Assembly (NCBI GenBank): GCA_030523275.1
Contig: JAUNIX010000033.1
Coordinates: forward strand, 1 to 32,358
Direction of reading: 5' to 3'
Length of the DNA stretch: 32,358 bases
From: Lachnospiraceae bacterium
GTDB taxonomy: Bacteria > Bacillota > Clostridia > Lachnospirales > Lachnospiraceae
Numbering within the stretch: position 1 is the first letter of the stretch; each line of letters begins with the position of its first letter. This document shows positions 25,288 to 32,358 of this stretch, piece by piece. The position numbers and the translations under genes were made by a program. A model generated the notes under the pieces. The model was given only the letters and a program-made list of their open reading frames with translations. It had not been told where the DNA came from and made no database searches.

Positions 25288-25316
25288 ATATTATCACAGC
25301 TTTCTCTTTATGTCAA
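25288..25316 (-). promoter_or_regulatory. Strong promoter of tRNA cluster 1
   Basis: Minus strand TTGACA (25311-25316), 17-base spacer, TAATAT (25288-25293). A run of A and T tracts directly upstream (25317-25341) looks like an UP element. The remaining AT-rich DNA up to 25444 shows no gene. Confidence 0.75.
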
Positions 25317-25444
25317 CAAAAAATTTAAATTTTTTTGTTGAATTTGTAATTATTCAAAGCCAAGCAAATTTTCATAACATAAGTGACGAATGTTTCCATT
25401 CATAAACTTATTTTTGAAAATAATGTATTATCTCTCAAAATCAT

Positions 25445-26380
25445 TTAATATGTTACATTCTCAGCAATATCTGCTAATGGTTCGACATCTTCTTTTTCAC
25501 GCTTTGCCAAAAATTCTTTTAATTCTTGAGCTGGCATATCCAGACCCGTATAAAGTTTAAAAGCACCAGCTCCCTGCCATAATAACATACCTTTACCACC
25601 GATAACATTTTCTGCTTTACAACCATTTTCTAATGCATCTTTCATTAGCTTCGTTACCAGTGGATTATAAATGACATCATATACCACTAAATTTTCATGG
25701 AAAACACTCGTGTCATTGATCAATGATTTTTCGGTCTGCGCTGGAGCCATTCCAACCGATGTCGCATTGATCAAAATATCTGCTGAACAAATTTTATCAT
25801 GCATGATATCCTGTTCTGCTAATAAATAACATTCCATATTACACGCAATTCCATCTTCTTTAATCTTTTCGTTAATGTGCTTTACTTTTTTTACCCCTTC
25901 TTCACCACGATTAAATACGGTGACAGATTTTGCCCCATCTAACGCGCATTGTACCATAATCGCAGTTGCAGCGCCTCCTGCTCCTAATAACACAATATCC
26001 TTATCCACAATCGATACGCCATGATCTTTTAAATCTAACACCACACCCATGCCATCCGTGATGTGTCCTGTCAGGACGCCATTATCATTGACGATCGTAT
26101 TGACTGCGCCAATGATTTTTGCTGCTGGTGAAAGTTTGTCCATATTACGTGCTACTTCCTGTTTGCAAGGCATCGTGACATTTGCCCCACGCATATTTAA
26201 ACGCTTCATAGCATCCAGAGTTGATTTTACTTGAGATTCATCGGTATCAAAAGCTAAATAGACACAATCAATCCCATAATAATCAAAACAAAAATTATAC
26301 ATAATTGGGGAGCCCGAATGTTTTATTGGCGTTCCTAATACGCCCAATAATCTTGTTTTTCCTGAAATTCTTGTGTCCAT
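25445..26380 (-). CDS. aroE: Shikimate/quinate 5-dehydrogenase
   Basis: NADP(H)- or NAD(H)-dependent enzyme that reduces 3-dehydroshikimate to shikimate in aromatic amino acid synthesis, or acts on quinate in the YdiB-like subgroup. 311 residues from the ATG at 26380, which has GGAGG eight bases upstream; 16 further in-frame residues upstream are not needed. Substrate motifs are KHSGSPIMYN (His of the usual HN replaced by Tyr), GANVTMPCK with catalytic Lys73, GAVNTIV, and GHITDG with catalytic Asp109 (Ile where Asn is usual). The nucleotide site is LLGAGGAATA. Key catalytic residues remain, so it is probably active. It stands alone, far from other aro genes, downstream of putP. Confidence 0.87.
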   Translation of the reverse strand: MDTRISGKTRLLGVLGTPIKHSGSPIMYNFCFDYYGIDCVYLAFDTDESQVKSTLDAMKRLNMRGANVTMPCKQEVARNMDKLSPAAKIIGAVNTIVNDNGVLTGHITDGMGVVLDLKDHGVSIVDKDIVLLGAGGAATAIMVQCALDGAKSVTVFNRGEEGVKKVKHINEKIKEDGIACNMECYLLAEQDIMHDKICSADILINATSVGMAPAQTEKSLINDTSVFHENLVVYDVIYNPLVTKLMKDALENGCKAENVIGGKGMLLWQGAGAFKLYTGLDMPAQELKEFLAKREKEDVEPLADIAENVTY

Positions 26381-26553
26381 AATCTCTTCCTCCAAAATTA
26401 AATTAACTAATGACTGTTTTGTTTTCATTTACTAATTTTCATGTTTCACTCTATGGTTCGTACTTTATCACGCTAAAGTGCGAATGTCAACACTTTTTTT
26501 CCAGTTTTATAAACGATGTATCTATTTACATAAATCTTTGAACTTTCCATAAA

Positions 26554-26603
26554 TTTAGGAGCGTGTATTCGCTCAAACATGAGTTTCTCTACACGCTCCT
26601 AAA
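26554..26603 (-). terminator. Long nested hairpin after putP
   Basis: Perfect 14-bp arms TTTAGGAGCGTGTA (26554-26567) and TACACGCTCCTAAA (26590-26603), with a small inner CTCA/TGAG hairpin. No strong T-run follows, so terminator function is likely but not certain. The rest of 26429-26627 has no gene. Confidence 0.6.
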
Positions 26604-26627
26604 CAGATACTATGTATCACAAAAATC

Positions 26628-28169
26628 TTATTTTTCCTGATAGTTTTTATATGCTTCAAATTCGTCATAAATTGACTGTTCTGGTTCTTTTGTTACCAAG
26701 CTGACAATTACGATACATGCTAAGCTGATCACAAATCCTACAACTAAAGAATACAGACCAGTTGCTGCATAAATTGTCTGTCCACCAATCAGAGGCAGAT
26801 AATCCCATACGATAACAGTTGCTGCACCTGATACCAAACCTGCAACCGCACCTGGTAAGTTTGTTCTCTTCCAGAATAAACTCATAACCACAAGTGGTCC
26901 AAAAGCTGCACCAAGACCTGCCCAAGCATCCGACACTAAAGCCATAACAGAGCTGTCTGGATTCCATGCAATGAAGATTGCAAGTACGGCAATTACAACA
27001 GTAGTAATACGTCCAATAGTTAATACTTTCTTATCAGAAGCATCTGGATTAATAATATCTTTATAAATATCTGCAGATACAGCAGACGAACATACTAATA
27101 ACTGAGAATCGGCTGTTGACATGATGGCCGCCAAAATTCCGCAAAGGAAAACACCACCAATAAATGCCAATGGGAGCATATCCAAAAATACCTTTTTAAT
27201 CATTTCGATGAAAACAGATTCTGCAGATGCAGCACCTGCTGTTTCCCCTAAAATGGTTGGCAATAAGAATGCACGTCCAACCAAACCAATAAATACTGCT
27301 AAACTTAAAGAAATAACAACCCATACGATAGCAATTACAGATGATTTCTTCAATTCTTTTTCATTTTTGATAGCCATAAAACGTACCAGAATATGTGGCA
27401 TACCACAATATCCGAGTCCCCAGCCAATGTTGGAAATCACTTCAATCGCCGTAATCTGATGATCACCATTGTGTGTCAGACTAAGGAATGAAGATGGCTC
27501 AACACCACTGCTTGTCAATAGACTACCAAATTCGCCGCTGACATATCCCCAGGCAACGATTGGAACCACCAATAAAGCAATCAACATCATTGTACCTTGG
27601 ATAAAATCTGTTGTACACACTGCTAAGAATCCACCTAAAAAAGTATAAGCCAAAATAACGAAAGCTCCGATCAACAGTGCAAGATGATAGTCAAGCCCAA
27701 ATACACTGTTAAATAATTTTCCACCGGATGCCAGCGCAGACGCTGTGTATACAAGGAAGAAAATTACAATAATAACAGAAGAAGTACCTAAAAGAACTTT
27801 CTTCTTATCATGATAACGATTGCCAAAGAATTCAGGTAAGGTCATTGAATTATTTGCTACAATCGTGTAAGAACGAAGCGGTTTCGCAATGATCAACCAG
27901 TTGGCAATTGTTCCCAAACCAAGTCCAATCGCAATCCAAGCCTGTCCGGTTCCTAAAGCATAAACAGAACCAGGAAGTCCCATCAAGAGCCATCCACTCA
28001 TATCCGATGCCTGAGCCGATAATGCTGCTACCGGACCGGAAAGTCCACGTCCTCCTAAGAAATAATCATCCGCACCTGTTGTTTTCTTGGATGACCAAAC
28101 ACCTACGCCGATCATCATAATCAGATATGCGGCAAATGCAATCAATATTGAAATAGTTGTTGTTGTCAT
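26628..28169 (-). CDS. putP: Sodium/proline symporter
   Basis: Sodium:solute symporter family protein of about 513 residues with 12-13 membrane segments. Close to PutP: FLGGRGLSGPVAALSAQASD, MSGWLLMGLPG, TASALASGGKLF and STADSQLLVCSSAVS, the last containing Na+ site residues. It would take up proline with Na+. The second ATG at 28169 is preferred: GGAGG lies nine bases before it but touches the first ATG at 28178. Transcribed divergently from the LysR gene, so probably its target. Confidence 0.92.
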   Translation of the reverse strand: MTTTTISILIAFAAYLIMMIGVGVWSSKKTTGADDYFLGGRGLSGPVAALSAQASDMSGWLLMGLPGSVYALGTGQAWIAIGLGLGTIANWLIIAKPLRSYTIVANNSMTLPEFFGNRYHDKKKVLLGTSSVIIVIFFLVYTASALASGGKLFNSVFGLDYHLALLIGAFVILAYTFLGGFLAVCTTDFIQGTMMLIALLVVPIVAWGYVSGEFGSLLTSSGVEPSSFLSLTHNGDHQITAIEVISNIGWGLGYCGMPHILVRFMAIKNEKELKKSSVIAIVWVVISLSLAVFIGLVGRAFLLPTILGETAGAASAESVFIEMIKKVFLDMLPLAFIGGVFLCGILAAIMSTADSQLLVCSSAVSADIYKDIINPDASDKKVLTIGRITTVVIAVLAIFIAWNPDSSVMALVSDAWAGLGAAFGPLVVMSLFWKRTNLPGAVAGLVSGAATVIVWDYLPLIGGQTIYAATGLYSLVVGFVISLACIVIVSLVTKEPEQSIYDEFEAYKNYQEK

Positions 28170-28219
28170 ATATTTCATCCTCCTCTAATCTTTATTCATA
28201 TATGCAAAAACTGTTTTCT

Positions 28220-28225
28220 ATTATA
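28220..28225 (-). promoter_or_regulatory. Candidate -10 box of putP
   Basis: GGTATAATAG on the minus strand, about 50 bases before the putP ATG. TTTTTG lies 17 bases further up, a weak -35, as expected for an activated gene. Confidence 0.4.
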
Positions 28226-28248
28226 CCGAAAATTTTATCTTGCAAAAA

Positions 28249-28277
28249 GCGACAATCCTTCATAAAGATGTTATAAT
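28249..28277 (+). promoter_or_regulatory. Promoter of the LysR regulator gene
   Basis: GCGACA (28249-28254), 17-base spacer, TATAAT (28272-28277). Transcription would begin within the palindrome just downstream. Confidence 0.5.
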
Positions 28278-28308
28278 ATATGACAAGTTGTCATATTATT
28301 TGTCATAA
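28278..28308. promoter_or_regulatory. LysR-type operator between lysR-like gene and putP
   Basis: ATATGACAA-G-TTGTCATAT (28278-28296) is a perfect inverted repeat with nine-base arms, followed by an extra half-site TTGTCATAA. It overlaps the expected start of lysR transcription, which suggests negative autoregulation. Confidence 0.6.
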
Positions 28309-28326
28309 TTATGAAAGGAATCGTAT

Positions 28327-29211
28327 ATGGAACACAATAAATATACCGTTTTTTTAGAGGTTGCAAAACAACAAAATATATCACGGGCTGCAGAAAATCT
28401 TGGTTATACACAATCTGGCATCAGTCACACAATCAAAAGACTAGAAACTGAGATGGATCTGACATTATTTGAACGAAGTCGCAATGGTGCATTTCTAACC
28501 AGCGCTGGCAAGGAAATCTTCCCTTATATCTCTCAATTGGTGCAATGTCAGGAAAATCTTGACCAAACAATCCAGTCATTGCATAATCTGCATCAAGGAA
28601 CCTTAAATATTGGTACTTACTCTAGTATTTCCAGAAAATGGCTGCCTCATATTATCAGACAATTTAAGCAAGACTATCCCTCAGTCAAAATTCATTTTAA
28701 AGAGGGCGGAAACGAAGACATTATGCGATGGGTAAAAAATCGAGAAGTAGATCTTGGATTTTTAAGTGCTGGCTCTCACGAAGATATGGAATGGATTCCA
28801 TTAGCAGATGACCCTTTATTGGCAGTTTTGCCACCAGATTATAAGAGTAAGGAACATGAATTTGCATTAGAAAATTTTAATCATCAAACATTTATTATTT
28901 CGGCACTGGGAACAGACATTGATATTCATAATACACTTGAAAAATATTCGATACAACCAGATATACAGTATACTTCCAAAGATGACTATACAATCATTGC
29001 GATGGTAGCATGTCATCTTGGCATCAGCATCCTGCCAAAGCTGGTTTTAAGTTCTTATGACGATTCTGTTATCACCATGCCATTAAAACCTTATGCCAAA
29101 CGAGAATTAGGCATTGCTATCTTATCAAGCGATACGGCTTCTCCTTCCGCATTAGAATTTATTGAATATACGAAACAATTTGTTCAAAAAACAGGGTATC
29201 AACTACAATAG
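28327..29211 (+). CDS. LysR-family transcriptional regulator
   Basis: 294 residues. N-terminal winged helix-turn-helix (FLEVAKQQNISRAAENLGYTQ, then SGISHTIKRLE and TLFERSRNG), linker helix, and a periplasmic-binding-like effector domain from about residue 90 (LNIGTYSSISRKWLP onward). AAAGGA seven bases before the ATG. Divergent from putP with a palindromic operator between them, so control of putP (and perhaps aroE) is likely; the effector is unknown. Its stop lies inside the stem of the shared terminator with glpK. Confidence 0.9.
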   Translation: MEHNKYTVFLEVAKQQNISRAAENLGYTQSGISHTIKRLETEMDLTLFERSRNGAFLTSAGKEIFPYISQLVQCQENLDQTIQSLHNLHQGTLNIGTYSSISRKWLPHIIRQFKQDYPSVKIHFKEGGNEDIMRWVKNREVDLGFLSAGSHEDMEWIPLADDPLLAVLPPDYKSKEHEFALENFNHQTFIISALGTDIDIHNTLEKYSIQPDIQYTSKDDYTIIAMVACHLGISILPKLVLSSYDDSVITMPLKPYAKRELGIAILSSDTASPSALEFIEYTKQFVQKTGYQLQ

Positions 29212-29223
29212 TTGATACCCTGT
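29191..29223. terminator. Bidirectional terminator between lysR-like gene and glpK
   Basis: Perfect 15-bp stem ACAGGGTATCAACTA (29191-29205) and TAGTTGATACCCTGT (29209-29223) with a three-base loop. The minus strand has a T6 tail, so it is strongest for glpK. The LysR-gene stop codon is part of the stem. Confidence 0.85.
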
Positions 29224-29242
29224 TTAAAAATCTAATTACGCT

Positions 29243-30769
<1,527 letters not shown>

Positions 30770-30814
30770 TCACTTCATACCCTCATATGTTCGTAATTTT
30801 ATATTGTTTTACTT

Positions 30815-31531
30815 TTACCAAGGAATTGCAACAAATAAAAATGCTGCTATTAATCCACCAATAATCGGTCCAATAATTGGAACAAGGGCATAACTCCAAT
30901 CTGAGTCGCCTTTTCCTTCAATTGGTAGTACCGCGTGTGCAAGGCGTGGACCGAGATCACGAGCAGGATTAATTGCATATCCTGTTAATCCGCCCAAAGA
31001 CATACCAACCGATACAATCAATAAGAAAACAAACAAGTTAGCAACACCTGATTCAGCCGCACCCGCTACGTTTCCGAATCCTAAAATCGCAAATACGAGA
31101 ACAAAAGTTCCAATGATTTCACTTAAAACATTCAAAGGAATGTTGCGAACAGACGGTCCTGTACAAAATACCCCCTTCAATGTGTCTGGATCATCTTTTG
31201 TTGCTTTAAATTGTTCATGGAACAAAACAAAAAGCAATACTGCTCCACAAAAAGCTCCTGCAATCTGTGCAACAATATATCCTGGTACCATGGACCAAGA
31301 AAAACGTCCAATTGCCGCCATAGCAATTGTTAATGCAGGATTAAAACTAGCCCCTGATGCCTCACCAAAAATACATGCAGGAATTAATACTGCAAGTCCC
31401 CAGGCAATCGTAATCTGTACTGGTCCCGCGCCACTCATTCCAGATTTTTTAAGATTCACATTGCAACATACACCGTCTCCTAATAAGATCAATATCATTG
31501 TTCCTAAAAATTCAGCTATGTAAGGTAACAT
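30815..31531 (-). CDS. glpF: Glycerol uptake facilitator (aquaglyceroporin)
   Basis: 238-residue MIP-family channel with six membrane segments, letting glycerol diffuse into the cell for GlpK. Both NPA boxes are present: GASFNPALTIAMA in loop B and GYAINPARDLGPRL in loop E, the Asp after the second NPAR being typical of glycerol channels. The start ATG at 31531 has GGGG nearby upstream. First gene of glpF-glpK. The 270 bp before it hold AT-rich promoter sequence and a palindrome. Confidence 0.94.
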   Translation of the reverse strand: MLPYIAEFLGTMILILLGDGVCCNVNLKKSGMSGAGPVQITIAWGLAVLIPACIFGEASGASFNPALTIAMAAIGRFSWSMVPGYIVAQIAGAFCGAVLLFVLFHEQFKATKDDPDTLKGVFCTGPSVRNIPLNVLSEIIGTFVLVFAILGFGNVAGAAESGVANLFVFLLIVSVGMSLGGLTGYAINPARDLGPRLAHAVLPIEGKGDSDWSYALVPIIGPIIGGLIAAFLFVAIPW

Positions 31532-31713
31532 CGTCCTACCCCTTTCTACATTGTATTTTTTTAGCTGTCAAGTAACATCAATCCATTATCGTACGTACCA
31601 TTTATTGGATTTTTAATGTAAAAATATAATAACATTGTTCGACACTTTTTTCTATAATACCTTATGTTGTATCTATAATTTCATCGTTTTAAATAATCTT
31701 TATATATAATATT

Positions 31714-31728
31714 TGTGCAATTTGCACA
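31714..31728. promoter_or_regulatory. Palindrome TGTGCAA-T-TTGCACA upstream of glpF
   Basis: Perfect seven-base arms, about 185 bp before glpF. It could be an operator, but it does not match a catabolite-response element, and no regulator is assigned. The rest of 31532-31800 is AT-rich without a gene. Confidence 0.4.
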
Positions 31729-31810
31729 TTTTTTCCTTTGATTTTCAAACTTTTTTATTAACTATTTAACACATTAAAGTTTTATCATACAAATAGATTA
31801 TAAAAGAACA

Positions 31811-31943
31811 AAGGCGGACAAGTCCGCCTCGAACTCCCTAAATCCCTCAGTCCCTGAGGGACTTGCTTCGCTTTGTGCGCCAGATGCAGACTGCTGTAAG
31901 CAGTCACATTACCTTATGCATCTGGTCGCATCCTCGCGGAGCG
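31811..31943. ncRNA. Highly structured non-coding element, possible small RNA or palindromic repeat
   Basis: About 135 nt, far more GC-rich than its surroundings. It contains: GGCGGA-CAAG-TCCGCC (31813-31828). Two mutually exclusive hairpins, CCCTCAG/CTGAGGG (31844-31860) and AGTCCC/GGGACT (31849-31863). A long stem TGCGCCAGATGCA / TGCATCTGGTCGCA (31876-31888 with 31917-31930, one bulge) enclosing GACTGCT/AGCAGTC (31889-31905). A final CGC-TCC-TCGC-GGA-GCG hairpin followed by TTTTTT (31927-31949) would end a plus-strand RNA. On the minus strand the first hairpin plus TTTGTTCTTTT could also terminate. Strand unresolved; no coding frame. Confidence 0.45.
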
Positions 31944-31992
31944 TTTTTTGTTTCATGGAAATTATAACGTAATTTCCTATGAAACAAAAAAA
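31944..31992. repeat. Palindromic repeat element, copy B
   Basis: Core 36 nt at 31950-31985 with arms GTTTCATGGAAATTA and TAATTTCC-T-ATGAAAC, flanked by T6 and A7 as in copy A. The outermost pair is G-C here and A-T in copy A, a compensatory change. Lies between the structured element and the tRNA terminator. Confidence 0.65.
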
Positions 31993-32019
31993 GCATTTTA
32001 CAAATGTAAAATGCTTTTT
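31986..32019 (-). terminator. Intrinsic terminator of tRNA cluster 2
   Basis: AAAAAGCATTTTA pairs with TAAAATGCTTTTT around a six-base loop; on the minus strand the stem ends in a T7 run. It follows the tRNA-Lys gene directly. Confidence 0.85.
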
Positions 32020-32021
32020 AA

Positions 32022-32094
32022 TGAGCGTGCGGGGGTTCGAACCCCGGACAACTTGATTAAAAGTCAAGTGCTCTACCAACTGAGCTACACACCC
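32022..32094 (-). tRNA. tRNA-Lys (TTT anticodon), second copy
   Basis: 73 nt, identical to 24915-24987, with the same acceptor, TTT anticodon and T-arm. Last gene of cluster 2 before its terminator. Confidence 0.93.
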
Positions 32095-32125
32095 ATATGA
32101 AATTAAAAACTCCTATTAAAGGAAA

Positions 32126-32197
32126 CTGGGCTAGCTGGATTCGAACCAGCGAATGCAGGAGTCAAAGTCCTGTGCCTTACCGCTTGGCGATAGCCCA
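32126..32197 (-). tRNA. tRNA-Gln (TTG anticodon)
   Basis: 72 nt. Acceptor TGGGCTA with TAGCCCA (U1-A72, usual for Gln), discriminator G; anticodon stem CAGGA/TCCTG with TTG; T-arm GCTGGTTCGAATCCAGC. Confidence 0.93.
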
Positions 32198-32224
32198 TCA
32201 AAACTCTTACAAAAGTGATAAGAG

Positions 32225-32299
32225 GGTGGGTAATGGGACTCGAACCCACGGCCTCAAGAGCCACAATCTTGCGCGCTAGCCAACTGCGCCATACCCACC
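32225..32299 (-). tRNA. tRNA-His (GTG anticodon), second copy
   Basis: Identical to 25011-25085, including the encoded G-1 and discriminator C. Confidence 0.93.
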
Positions 32300-32305
32300 A
32301 TAGAA

Positions 32306-32358
32306 CGTGCCCACAGGGATTCGAACCCCGGACACATGGCTTAGAAGGCCATTGCTCT
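32306..32358 (-). tRNA. tRNA-Arg (TCT anticodon), cut by the window edge
   Basis: The 3' two thirds are present: anticodon stem ATGGC/GCCAT with TCT, T-arm GGGGTTCGAATCCC, acceptor 3' strand TGGGCAC and discriminator G. The 5' acceptor and D-arm start lie beyond the window. Confidence 0.85.

Overview
The window is AT-rich DNA of a spore-forming, anaerobic, low-GC Gram-positive bacterium, most likely a member of the Clostridia close to Lachnospiraceae (an Anaerostipes-like gut organism would fit, but this is inference). The support is a cotJABC spore-coat operon with a sigma-E-type promoter, Firmicutes-style Shine-Dalgarno sites, intrinsic terminators, AGR-rich codon use, and families typical of these bacteria. 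No rRNA, CRISPR array, integrase or intact insertion sequence is visible. It reads as ordinary chromosome with a few unusual genes and several palindromic elements.

Layout. 1-0.9 kb: a PHP-domain phosphoesterase (+). 1-7.1 kb: a HAD phosphatase, then the mannitol operon transcribed leftwards as mtlR-mtlA(IICBA)-mtlD behind a promoter with an array of AGTGAC repeats. 7.1-8.6 kb: cotJA-cotJB-cotJC. 8.6-13.9 kb: a three-gene leftward operon of a secreted C39-like cysteine peptidase with a decayed internal repeat, a membrane-anchored fusion of a trigger-factor/FKBP-like foldase with an M15 peptidoglycan peptidase, and DNA topoisomerase III. 13.9-19.95 kb: a Cof-type HAD phosphatase and a response regulator/histidine kinase/ABC ATPase/FtsX-permease module with matching inverted-repeat operators in front of both transcription units. 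19.95-21.2 kb: a decayed nuclease/transposase tail and a small operon of two paralogous CX3CX2CX2C proteins plus an iron-sulfur-flavoprotein-like reductase. 21.4-24.7 kb: a second Cof phosphatase, a FluC fluoride channel, a MATE exporter and a ferritin-like protein. 24.8-25.3 kb: five tRNA genes (Pro, Gly, His, Lys, Leu) behind a strong promoter. 25.4-31.5 kb: aroE, putP, a divergent LysR regulator, and glpF-glpK for glycerol. 31.8-32.36 kb: a highly structured non-coding element, a palindromic repeat, and a second tRNA cluster (Arg partial, His, Gln, Lys) running off the window edge.

How it works together. Mannitol enters and is phosphorylated by MtlA and oxidised to fructose-6-phosphate by MtlD under control of the PTS-responsive activator MtlR. 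Glycerol enters through GlpF and is phosphorylated by GlpK. The two-component/ABC module looks like an envelope-stress or antimicrobial-peptide response. The points most worth a second look are the foldase-M15 fusion operon ending in topB, the Cys-rich redox cassette, the structured element at 31.8-31.95 kb, and a 36-nt palindrome present three times with a compensatory base change.
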